Assembly: GCA_964023205.1 (NCBI GenBank)
Contig: OZ026834.1
Location: 32,898,756 to 32,962,755 of the forward strand
Length of the DNA stretch: 64,000 nucleotides
DNA from: Lutraria lutraria
Lineage: Eukaryota > Mollusca > Bivalvia > Venerida > Mactridae
Direction: 5' to 3'
The notes under the pieces were generated by a model that did not search any database, was not told the origin of the DNA, and saw only the letters and a list, made by a program, of their open reading frames with translations. Shown piece after piece: positions 51,301-62,700 of the stretch (the stretch's first letter is position 1; each line of letters opens with the position of its first letter). The translations under genes were made by a program, and so were the position numbers.

Positions 51301-53704
51301 TAGAAAGTATGCCAAAAGATTCAAGTAGATATACCTGTCCAAAGATAAATATACCACAATACAAACTTTAATGCAGTATTTAACAATATTTTGGCAAGGT
51401 TCCAATTTTTTTTACCTTTTCAATACCTAGTTTAGGAACTTTATCATGTATCTATAGAAGATTTTTTATTGAATGAAGTCTAGTCTATGAGCTTGTTATA
51501 TCCTTATATATGTGTGACAATTTTATTGTGTTGTTTTCAAGACATTTTTACAAACAGACATAAACAATGAACAAGAGTTATAGCAACAAAAAACTGTGTA
51601 AATATTGATTGTCATACCCTATTTAATTTGTCACTTGGCAGATAATCTCAATAAATAAGTCATAAACTCCACCATTTATTAAAATGTATTCAAAAATATG
51701 ATACTTTATTACCTAACACCAGTGTCATGAAATTAACTTCAATGTCCAGGTTGGTTATTATTTTTTTCATCAATTACAATGACATACTGGCAATAGAAAA
51801 TAATTTAAGTGATCAAATTTCAAATTTATCAGGGACGCTGTTTCAGTGTTCATGTCCCAACTATCGAGCCAAGTACTGTGTCTAGAAAAACACATGAAAA
51901 AGGGCGAGGCATGTATCGGTGCTTTACATCGGTCATAAAAAGAACCAGGAAAAAAAAGAGTAGGGATATAAATGCTTGGTTTTCATGAATTTTATCTCCC
52001 CACTCTCAGGGGCTCCACCGCTATGAAATGACCATAGATGTAGAATCATTTAACAAAGATAAATTAAAATTAAAACATAACCACTCAACCACAGACGCCC
52101 TGTATATACAGCCATTCCTGTGTAGATGGCCACTTGTGAATTAATGTCAATATGAGAATTATGGACACTCTACCTTTGAAACACATTCAATGATAATTTA
52201 TAAAGAACCCATATAAACCCTTAATAACACGCCAACTTTGCAGAAAGACCTTTTTTCTCCAATTAATGGTCATTGTTAACAAGTTTGACTATGTATGGAT
52301 ATATATACAAATAAAGTAACAGGGACAATAGAAATTGTAATAAGGTTCTACAATGAAGCATTATATGGCAGTAAGATAATGTTTTATCTGGATGATACAT
52401 AACTTCAATTTTACCCCCAAGAGTGTTTAGACAACTTTAAAAAAGAAGATAAATTTAAAGCAATTTAATGTACCAAACCTGTCCTAATAAAAACATCTAC
52501 CATTATATATGACTCAGCCCTTTAAGAAAGCCCCCTGCAGCATTTATTAAGGAATATTCAGCCAAATATTTAATAAAATTGATATTGTGAATTGTCATAA
52601 ATTTCCGATCCAGAATTTATTTCAGGAAGTAAAGCCATTGATAAACATTTGTTCTTAATCGCAGTCAGCTGATTAATATAGAAAACTTAACTAGTATAAT
52701 CATTGCCGCTAGCGGATTGAAAGCATACATTCTTATACAAATATCATTTAATATTATCAATAAACCTTACTTTGAATTATACATCAGTCTCAAAGCAGAT
52801 ATTTGTTAAACAGTGATCCTGTTATTTACTATTTGATCCAACTGGGTGGAAATGTTTTACATTTGAAAAAATTATTACTGTTACAAAAGAAAAGTATATT
52901 GTACTTAAAATTAAGTGTTATTAAACATACTATTACAACACATTCATAAAAGGATTAAACGATGTCAGTGCTTGAAATCTAAAGAAGTTTAGTTGAAAAT
53001 GAGTAAAGAAAATAAACTCAAATTCTTCACACAAAAACTTCCTACATTCACAGTGTGTCATATTGATAAATCAGTTTCAACTCTGATTATTAAGTACGTT
53101 TATCTTCAATGATGTCCAAAAATGCCTTTAGAAAGATCAGAGTATATTTCAAGAGTCAAAAATCTCAAATAAATCCAAGGGTTTAACCGTAATTGAACAT
53201 TGACATATTTATACCCATTTCAGAATCAGATATGATAATGACCTTACCACACAAATCACACATTTTCAGACTTTATGATACGTCCATTACAACAGTTCAC
53301 ATTAACTTGTTGCAACAGAAAATTACAAAAATATCTATGAGGTTAAGTGATCAAACTCATGATTTAAGTCAACAGAGAAACACTTGATATGAAAAAAATC
53401 CATGAAAATGAGATTAAGAAACATCTTATTGAGAATGCTGACATAGACTTGTTAATACAGTTCAATACACAAAACAGACCAACTCTGACGGAACTTAATC
53501 AGAAACAAAAGTAAAATGAAAGATTTAAGGCAAGTTGAAACACTTGTTGTGCAGGTAACAGTATGAATTTTTAATTGCTTAATACATAAAACTAACTAAA
53601 CTTGTTTCAACAAAATTTAACAAAGTAACAGGAAGTATAAGTATACTTACAAAGGATGCTGGGAATAGGCTTCAGACAACATGGTTGTGGTAATATGTCG
53701 TCTG
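33400..53704 (-). CDS. TOGARAM1: TOGARAM1 (crescerin), C-terminal ~1000 residues
   Basis: A ciliary microtubule regulator whose TOG domains bind tubulin and set cilium length. Exons in transcription order: 53704-53651, 50614-50555, 50148-49970, 49202-49164, 46375-46203, 45330-45047, 43326-43207, 41835-41645, 40539-40347, 38569-38473, 38324-38181, 38004-37812, 37554-37406, 37045-36887, 36354-36228, 35951-35851, 35589-35415, 34930-34714, 34125-34039, 33662-33400. All frames join. The first six or seven exons encode a disordered linker. Exon 40539-40347 encodes a long charged helix (KRKKQLEEEAERERVDREKK). 38324-36228 encodes TOG3 (DDWETKCGGI, LLQEVKNLRSQVSR, FIREDSERALNAMV, FYGRKMLHFLM). 35589-33400 encodes TOG4 (DWRDRYKGI, NIIKIFDKFLPRLQDPNSKV, LWHLLG, SSIRTATGRL). 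These match vertebrate TOGARAM1 collinearly. The N-terminal TOG1-TOG2 exons lie beyond the right edge. The three most 5' exons are supported by splice sites and phase only. Confidence 0.92.
37229..37345 (+). mobile_element. tRNA-derived SINE copy 2
   Basis: Plus-oriented copy: a B-box-like GTTCAAAACCC at 37251-37261, then TTTCACATGTGAGAAAGCTG, TCCATCTAGTTTACAGAAG. The same block order is seen reversed at 13437, 42118 and 58270. It lies in the TOGARAM1 intron between exons 37554-37406 and 37045-36887. Confidence 0.6.
42118..42290 (-). mobile_element. tRNA-derived SINE copy 3
   Basis: The fullest copy. Read on the minus strand: head TTCATGGTCTCCACTGACTT (A-box-like), ATCACTCGAGTTCTA (B-box-like), then TTTCACATGTGAGGAAGCTG, TCCAGCTAGCTTAGAAAGG, ACCCAGGTGTATGCC. 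It lies in the TOGARAM1 intron between 41835 and 43207. Confidence 0.7.
43499..43982. mobile_element. CAGT-family MITE interrupted by a nested element
   Basis: The left end CAGTCAAACCTGTGAAC (43499) follows TA. The right end reads ACAGGTTTGGCTCAATGACTG, followed by TA; a small local duplication near GCTCAATGACTG perturbs the terminus. The interior is split by the CAGGG element at 43566-43890. It lies in the TOGARAM1 intron between exons 45330-45047 and 43326-43207. Confidence 0.75.
43566..43890. mobile_element. Nested 325-bp CAGGG...CCCTG element, AAAGG duplication
   Basis: CAGGGTTTTTTCTCGGTATTTTGG at the left faces CCCCAAAAAAATCCCTG at the right, with GGGAATATGACC (43588-43599) repeated inverted as GGTCATATTCCC-like sequence toward the other end. 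AAAGG flanks both sides (43561-43565, 43891-43895). Removing the element and one AAAGG restores the host MITE sequence TTCAAAGGTCATTTTATTC. The ends and 5-bp duplication suggest a non-autonomous hAT-related element. Confidence 0.75.
45591..45604. promoter_or_regulatory. X-box-like site in TOGARAM1 intron
   Basis: GTTACCATGACAAC differs from the RFX consensus GTTRCCATGGYAAC at one position. It lies in the intron between exons 46375-46203 and 45330-45047, 204 bp from a second such site. Confidence 0.4.
45795..45808. promoter_or_regulatory. Second X-box-like site in the same intron
   Basis: GTTACCATGGTTAC has one mismatch to GTTRCCATGGYAAC and a central CCATGG palindrome. Together with the site at 45591 it could mark an internal ciliary promoter or enhancer; function is inferred only. 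Confidence 0.4.
47563..47584 (+). repeat. Run of 22 G
   Basis: An uninterrupted 22-G homopolymer preceded by T residues, in the large TOGARAM1 intron between 46375 and 49164. In the TOGARAM1 transcript it becomes a C run; on the plus strand it could form a G-quadruplex. Length is likely unstable and may be misassembled. Confidence 0.9.
48715..48937 (-). mobile_element. Second type of tRNA-derived SINE
   Basis: Read on the minus strand from 48937: CTAGTCAGTGTGGCCGAAG (A-box-like), CAGTGCGCTGG, then GAGTTTGATTCCC (B-box-like, about 48868-48880). A second GGTTCGAAC motif sits near 48757-48765 with another promoter-like head. The two motifs suggest a dimeric or rearranged SINE. It lies in the TOGARAM1 intron between 46375 and 49164. 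Confidence 0.5.
49628..49697. repeat. 29-bp imperfect inverted repeat with a 12-nt loop
   Basis: Arms 49628-49656 and 49669-49697 pair with about four mismatches (for example CAACACAGTCGTAACTC against GAGTTACGACACTGTTG). The arms extend a little further outward (GAGGG/CCCTTG). The loop is 12 nt. It lies in the TOGARAM1 intron between exons 50148-49970 and 49202-49164. It could be a young foldback element or a hairpin RNA precursor. Confidence 0.7.
52109..52293. mobile_element. CAGT-family MITE, diverged
   Basis: The left end TACAGCCATTCCTGTGTAGATGGCCAC and right end GTTAACAAGTTTGACTATGTA follow the family plan with more changes than other copies. It lies in the TOGARAM1 intron between 50614 and 53651. 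Confidence 0.55.
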
Positions 53705-56700
53705 CTAACACAAACAGACTATTTAAGGGAAACTGACACATTCCGAATATAGTGAAGTCAAATTTGGCAACAATTTATTCCTTTTCAGTAACAAATCAGC
53801 CGACGCTTCATAAAACATTCACCACTCTTTTGATACACCACAAATGAATTTCATACATCAAAATTCTTGTCAATATGAAGGTTTTCAGCACACATGTAAC
53901 AGTTGTTTGTTTAATTCCATGTTTATATTATCAACCATATATTATACTAGAGATTATGAACTTATCTAAAACTGTATTGAGAAACTTCAATATTATTCAT
54001 TCAACACACATAAATATTTCTCTCAATTTTCACAACTTTTGTCAATAATGTAATGGTGTCATATTGCCTCCTGTAAAAAGGATTTCACCTTGATAATAGT
54101 TATCATAATCAAGGAAAAATTGGTTTTAAGTCTCATGATACGGCCATCTTTTTCAAATCTAGTTTCCTAACCAGTTAATAACTACATCAGCTTATTGACA
54201 GATTGCTTGATTTAATTGGAAAACCTCTTCAGACACTTGCTACAAAAGGTTCAACAAATCTAACAACAAAAGAATTCCAAACATTGAAATAAAACAATAC
54301 AAATATTATTAAAATCAGTCCATACAAAAAACAACATTTACAGTTAAAAGCATCCACAAAAACGGAACAAGCTGCGGTGGTTTTCACATACATATATATA
54401 TACCACATTAAAAAGATCCAATTTAATTAGAAACAAGCCGAACTGTGAACTAATTGCTTTCCGACAACAATCACAGACTGTGCGAACATACAAACAGACA
54501 GTCAATAGTTGATTAAGACAACATAACAACAACTATACTCATTACATGCTGGAGGTAATTAACTATGACCATTTGACAGCTGCTTTAATTGGTAGATAGA
54601 ACCCAGCTCTCTGTATAAATATTTAAAATGTCTAGGAAAACAACCAATTGGCAAATACAAACATCACAAAATTGTGCTTGGGGAGCAATACATGGTCTGA
54701 TTCCATCACACACAGCAATAAAAGTGTAATGAAGTACAAGTCATGTATCAATACACATCAAACAAAACCACCCCGCAGCATTAATAATTAATTCAATTAC
54801 CAAAATAATCACCAGGAAACATGAGTAGTAGTGCATCATTGGTTTTCTATGAATTAATAATATGTTTACAGTCATGCCTATGTAAGCATGTAAGTATTTT
54901 TATATAGCACATCAAGTAATTCCACAACAATGATTAATTTTCTAAAGGCTTTCGGTCATTCCATGCCATTCTGCTCAAAGCTTCGGTCATCATAAAGTTT
55001 TCATTGGAATATTGATATATCTCTGTAATTATTTATCTCGATGCACTACATTCGATAATACATAAAAGAAACGGTCAATACCTAACGATTATACGAGACA
55101 ATACATGGTTTCATGCAACAGTACACGGACAGCACCATTTACAATAAATCATGCATAATTAAATTGACCCATTAGGTAAACTTCTTGCCAGGCAACAAAG
55201 TAACACAGTCACAATTCACTAATTTTGTCACATCTACAGGAAAAGTAAACTCCCATGAAGAATACTTAAAGGAATGTAACGAGGTGCACTATATATCCTA
55301 ATTAACAAAACAGAATACACAAAATTACAAATACAAGCCACAAGATTTATCCAGAAAGTGATAAAAAGACTATAATTCAGTACAAATGACAAAAATTAAT
55401 ACGTCAGAATAACACTTGTGAGGATTAAGTTTTAATGTATATAAATCGAAATAAAAACAAAATATCATTTATTTTCATGACGTTACCACAATGACCTACA
55501 GAACGACCATTTCAGCCATAATAACATGGCATCACGTATCAAGCTAAACATAATTATACACTGTCCAGTTCAAGAGAAACAATTTTCTTTAAAACTGAAT
55601 ACATTACATCAGTCTGAAGAGAAGAAAAAACACAAAAATAATTTAGAAAGTGTTAAAACAAAATCATATTCCAAAAACTCAATATCCACAGTAACAAGCA
55701 TCACCGCTACAGACACACATCCTTGTTGTAATTCTATAAATCACATAGTTTCACCGCAAAACAAGTTATAAAAATAAACAGTCGTCAGGTTTTCACTATC
55801 TCTAGGACAAACATTATCCTTATTTTCATAAACTGAAGTAAATGATCCCTAAAAAAACGAATTACGACAGTAGCACGAACATCGACAAACAGAGCCAGTA
55901 TAATATCTATCTAATTATTTTTTAAAGCAAAATGCATGGATATATTGACTATTCAATTTACTTCAATATTCGTCTTCACATTTCTAGTGTTAGAGCAGGT
56001 AACCAGTTAGTTTCAAATTTCAAACAATCTTACACATTGAAGAGTAGAACCACTTATTTCAAACAATACAAATCAAAGAGTAGTTATATCTTTGGCTTTA
56101 GAATGTGACCTAACGCTGAAATTTACTAACTCCTACCTGAAGTTGTCAAAATATTTACACAGGTTTTGCTAAAAAGAAATTAATGTGAAATGCAAATTGA
56201 TAACATCAGCAAGTAAGTTGTCAGTTGATTCATAATCTCTAATGATCTATTTTGTTTATTCACAATAACGATCCTAAAGACATCATTAGCTACTGAATGT
56301 GTGTCAGAAACACAAGCAAAGCTACTGTGAAAAACACATTTTAAAGGTACAGTCCACATGTGGTCAAAACTGAGATAAGTTCAAAGGCACTTATAATTCC
56401 AAACACAAATATGTTACATGACTTCATCAGCACTATTTAGTATCATATCCATGTCCATGCCAAAAAAGCAATACTACACAAAAATTTGATTGCAGTATTC
56501 TCTTTCCAATAAAAACTTTTTTCAGTCTGAAACAAAAATTCAGACAGTTCTTGGAGGAAATGTCAAAGTGCTTGAGAATTCAATGTCTCCTATTACAATA
56601 GTCCCAATGTCTTTAAGCTTTTTGTGTATTTTTAGTTGAGCAAACATTTGTAAAATTAACCAATAAATCATAAACAGAAGTTAAACATTGAACACCCCAT

Positions 56701-59700
56701 GCCAACACAGTGTAGGTGCAAAAAACAACCAGAGAGTCTCTTAGATGAAACTTAGATCTTCATCAAGGGCTCTTGTTTCAATATTTATTGATCAATATCA
56801 CTTACAATGTGGAAAAAATGACAAATGTGCGTGCAATTGATATCAGTACAAACAAAGATATGACATTCTCATAGAACAAGTAATCAACATAAACAATTGT
56901 GATATATAGTTGATGATAGAAATTATACAAACATTCATAAATTGCAACATTACATGAGTTGCACATACTAATTGAAGATAGTTCACCTCAGCCAAGCAAT
57001 ATGAATAGATGTAGTCTTAGATATTGATGCATATACAGGATTTGATAAAACAAATGCCAAAAACAAGCAGTTGTTACCTCCCCTGCTTAACTATCACAGA
57101 TAATTAGCCATTTTATTTAACGACTCAAGCTAAACAAATGCAATGATTTTGTAAGCCAAGTTTTATATTATACTGATCAAATAAACCAAAGTTCCATCCC
57201 ATGAAACAATTAAAGCCAATTTGATGACAAAACTTTCTAAGTTTATTCAGAAATATGCTAATATCATTATAGATGATGAATGGTATATAAGTACCACTGA
57301 AGACAATATACATATTATGGGTTGCTATGTAGCTTAATGGGTTTCATCATAATAAAAGTTCAAGTTGCTTACGCTCTGTCAAGTGGGAATCTCATAACTG
57401 AAGATTGCAAACACCTTAAACCTTGGCCTAACTCATTGTGCAAAAAATAAACACCCACCAACTCAAAAAAAACTATAATATTCCTGATATAAAAACTACA
57501 GTATTGTTATCCTAGGCACATATTTTCCTGCCAAAAATTGACATTAATTCAGCAAGTCAGTCCTTCAACTGCCTACATTTTAACAGTATGGAATAAATTT
57601 ACATAACAGATTAACATGATTGAAAGCCTTTAAAACTATGGATCATTTTATATGTTCACAAAAATCCTTAATTCACTATAACAAATAATTCTAACAGAGT
57701 CACGAGACCTTTGAAGATAAGATTTAATATGACTGGGGTTAACAACTGAATTGTAATTATGACTTTATTTAAATTCAACCTGCACATTTTGGTTTCTCCA
57801 ACCTTCTATGTGGGCCAACAGATTAAGAACATTTCACACAGTATATACAGCATGAACACCATAATAATTACTTAAAAGACACAGTAAATTCATACAAAAT
57901 CAATTTAACCCGTTTATTGCAGCTACCAGTGTGTATATTTGAATCAATATCACGACTGAAAAATATCTGTATGACGCAAGCAGTCTGTATTAATGAAAGA
58001 ATTAAATAGCAAGAATTTTGTTTCTTCCACTCATATATTGATTGCTGAATGATTGAATATCAGAAGGTAAACAACGAGAATTCTTGTCTCGAGAAATTCT
58101 TGTGCCATATTCCCAGAGTGCCCTATCCTTAAAACTGCAACGATTGTTAAATCTAGAACAAGTCATTTGTAAATTCTTAATATATCACCAATACGACTAG
58201 CGGGAAATTTAAAAAAATATATTTACTGCTTTTTTTTCACTGGGCTAACATTTTGCACCAACAGCCAGCATCTTTTTCCAGGCATACATAAGGGTAAAAT
58301 CAAAGCCTTTCAGTAAGCTAGCTGAACAGCTTCCACACATGTGAAGTTTGTTTGGTCCCAACTCCCAAGTGTGATACTAAGGGCTAGTGATTACTAGTCA
58401 GAGATACAATCCACTGGACCACAGTCTAAATTTCTGTCATCAAAAATATTTTAAAGGAAAATGGAGCATAAAAGTTTTAATGTCGTAAAATCATATGCAA
58501 CCAATTATTATCAGCAATAATTCAACCTAGCAACTATTTTTGTCAAAGATAATTAACCCATTAAGAATTGAATACAGTAAAACCTTAGAGAAAAACACCC
58601 ATCTTGTATTACAATACATTTACAAGTACAATGTACACTCAAAATGTAAACCCACATAAATGAGAACAATTTTTTCTAAGCCATGGTTCAGCTTTAATTG
58701 GAAAGAATGGAATTGAATGAATATATTTTCCAAAACCTGAATGGTGTAATGTACAAGTTTAATTCACAGAAGTAAGATTGGTTAAATACATAAAAATAAC
58801 AACCAAAGTTTGCACTAATGACACAACCTTACTGATCAAAATATACATATGATTTATGGATTTTGTATACAGTAAATCATGGTTTATCTTAATGCTATAC
58901 CACCTGCGCAAAAACTGATTATCAATGAAATATCTTAAAACTAGAAAATAAACATCAACACATTGGTGCATACACTTCTAGGGAATACAGTAACAAAAGT
59001 TCACAAACAACTATAATCATGGCCTTATTCAATATAATGTGTCAAGTTATGTTGAAGTCCACACATAAAAAGTCAAGCATAAAAACCAAAGGTCTATCTT
59101 TAATAGGAGTACTGTACTAACTTCTAAGAATCATGAAAGCTTCCTGAATCATGATTAGTATGTTTCTCACCCTCTCCAGTTTGTACTTTAAAGAAGTCCA
59201 CAGTACGCTATGGTAGACACTCCAAACAGAACTTATACAGTCTTCATTGTTTACAAATAACTTAAAAAACTGGTCTGCTTTTATTTTTCAAGCACTCAAA
59301 AACAGAGTAGGGGGTAAATACTTGATTCAAGGTACTCACCTTGTTAAAGACTCGAGGCATCATTTAAAAGCGTAAAAGCATAGCAAATACTGTAATGAAT
59401 TAATTTTATTTCCTGTACCATTCAATGCCAGTACTTGGAGTCAGTGCTTGCGGGGTCCTGGGTTGGCAAATTATTTGAAAGAAAATAGTGAAAGGCTACA
59501 GGGACGGTTTTTTTTGAAAATCCAGAACCTTTGTGGTGTTGGAGTAACCTTATACTATGATTTCTTTGTGTTAATTTTTGGTGTCCAATATATGGTAACA
59601 GGACAGATGCTTTGTTTCTTTACATCATTCCATATCTTGCACCTTCGAATTTCAAAGGGCCACATTTATTATTACATTTCTTAATTTTTTTCAATGAACA

Positions 59701-62700
59701 CTTGACTTGAAAACTTATACTCCATTTAAATCTTATCGTGTTATTGCTAATTCCATCTACACAGTTCAATAAAGGTATAATAAGTTAGCGACTATCGAAT
59801 TATTGTAAACTTGCTAACTAGATCTGGTAATCAAATTCATAATGTTAAATTTAAAGCCTTTTTAGTCACAATTGGTCTAGACTAATAATGTACATTGATT
59901 AAACTATTGTAAAATAAGTTGGTCAAGCAATAGAGTGATTATAAGCCTATTGTTCATACAATATCAATCAGCCCGAGATAGAATGATTGATAAATTGTTG
60001 TTAACTAACTAACGGTCCTAGTAATCATATGGTGCAAAGCTTAATGGAATGCTTTGAAAAAATATGTTTCAACAAGCCAGGAATGTCGCAACAGACTGTC
60101 AGGAGGATAAAACAGACATGTTGACAATTAATCAGTGGACCTGTAAGCTTTGTACTGACCATTAGTTCAGATAAATAGACATATTAAGACTATTTTATCT
60201 TTTACTTACTTAAAAAAGAGTACCTTATCAAGAGACACTTGAAATTATCCAAATGTTTATATCACAGAAAATTCTGTGTCAAATCCATTACAATAAGATT
60301 TAGATTTAAGGCAATCGAATTTAATTAGAATGAAATTAAACACAACCAAAGTAAAAAACTTATTTTTGATGTTCCCTTACAGCGAATCAAGAACACCACA
60401 AATCCAAAATTCAAAGCATCCAAATTATTTTTATGGAATCTTAAAAGACGTCAATCATATCTAATCCAATACTAAATTCTACCACCCAGGTAACATTCAA
60501 TAAGTCTATTTTTTTCAAATTGTGTACAATGGTATATGGTCCAAAGAATTCCAAATTATTTCCAAATACAAATTCAATTTTTGAAAATCCACTAAACAAA
60601 CTAAAGCAACAAAAGAACTATGGTTAAGAGAACATTGGTTTAATATTAAACATTTATAGATCACCAAACATACTGGTGATTAAAAAAAAAGAAAATTTGT
60701 GCCACAAAAAGCAACTTCAATCTACAATATTAATTTTTTTGTCTCAATAAACTACCATAGCCTTAAGCAACAGACATAGTTATAAAAGCAATCAAATTGA
60801 CAAATAATCAAGCAAACCTTATAGCTGAACAGAGTCACAATATGTGGGGAAACAAGTTCAAAGCCTAGATTTATATAACAAATTAACATACATTCACAGT
60901 ACAGTAAAGTCACAAAATAATAGAATGATAATAAATAAGCTTTATATTGTTAGATGGAATTTTACACTCGAATGTTAACTATTAATAGTTAGTTCTTAGC
61001 AGCTGTAATTGATTCCAGATTTTAATAACAAAAAGCAATTATCTTCTGTAGACCATTATGATCATATGATTATTACTGAATAAATATAATAATAGAAATT
61101 CCTTGATAGACTAACTCTCTAATATGATAAATGTCAAATAATATCCACAGCCAAAGGTTAGATCTATATCAAAATTAATGATCTTTTATGAAAAAACTGA
61201 AATGTTTATTTTACTATGATAATTTGCCAAAACAGATTTACATTGACATAAAATCAACTAAGTTGTTTTGTTACCAAGGTGACGCAACAGTAAGAATGGT
61301 ATGTCAAAGTAAATGATGAAACAAAATATATCACAAGTGACACATCAAAGGTCAATCAATACATGCATTTACAGAACAGACAAGTACGAACACAGGCTAA
61401 AATGGTTTATTTCAAACAAAAAATCAAACCAAGCTAATTACTGCCAAAATAAATATGTTTTTGAATTTCTGACAAAAGTGCCATTATAAAGACATTAATC
61501 TTCAGACCATGAAAGTGATCATGCTAATTGTGATACAACCAGTTTATATTTTCTGAATTAAGAATGTTTGGCAAAACATTTAAAATATTAATTTATAAAT
61601 CATTAATTCAAGCACTGTGCTCAGTAATTAAAAAAGTGTGTACAGTATGTATTATGATAATCATTAAGGGTTTTATGAAACTGTTCAATAACAAATTCAT
61701 TCTTAAAGCAAGCTTTATCCAGTCAATGACACTGGTAAATTAGTGAAGTAAGATTTATAAGTTTGAATGTACAAGTGAAAAAAAATAAACGAATTGCTCA
61801 ATTTACCGGTATTAAATTAATGATTGCCAAAATCAAAATACCAAGACATTTCCAAAATGTTTCCAGACTAACGTTTAGTTGTTGATATAAATGTTCCTGG
61901 ACTTGAAGTCAAACCATGGTAATTATGCAGACAGTTTAGTGAAGAAATGCTAAATACCAGAACAGAACAGAATATTTTCTGTTTTGCTGAATACTGAGTG
62001 ATACTATAACTGAACATCATCCTTTATTACGATTCTGTCAATAAACTGGACCACCGTGTAACTATGGTGCACATCAATAAAAAAATATAACAATCATGTC
62101 AGATTTACAATGCTCTAGTATCAATAAAGATATATTACATTTTTGCATGAAAATATGGCCCGGTTGTAAATTTTGTAAGATTAAAGTACATTCAAGTTCA
62201 AGTTATTAAGTAAATAAAATTTACTTATACAAACACATAAGCTAGTATGTCTGACACAAAATTAGCATGGAAACCATAAAAAACGAGTGTTATTCAAATG
62301 TACTTCGGCTGAGATACCAAGAGATTAGCTAGATCAATTAATTTCTAATCAAATATTTAATTGCCTACATATGATACGCCCTTAGAAATCATGAGATTTT
62401 GCTATGTAGAAAGATCATTTGATCTTAAAATGTAAGAATATAACTCCAAATTGAAGAGCTCATTCACAATCAGCTTTCATCAAGAAAGACAACTCACTGA
62501 AACAAATAGATGAAGTTAAGACAAGTGAATAGTTAAGAGACCAACTGTTTTATATATATATATTGATTATCATGTTTCTATTAAATATTTCATAACTTCC
62601 ATTCAGGTAGTAGCTGTTTACGAAGGCTTTTAGAACAGACCATTACTTTTCTAATGGGTTCATGTACAATATGAAGTCTATATTTATATACATTATACTG

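Noticed and set aside
59337..59363. Possible minus-strand exon MMPRVFNK with a GTGAGT donor
   Set aside because: No acceptor directly upstream and no match to TOGARAM1; the ATGATG start resembles two real exons but this is not enough.
59448..59684. 78-residue open frame, plus strand
   Set aside because: Hydrophobic from AT richness; no start context, splice sites or family match.
61269..61282. X-box-like GTTACCAAGGTGAC
   Set aside because: Two mismatches to the RFX palindrome and no gene start nearby; too weak.
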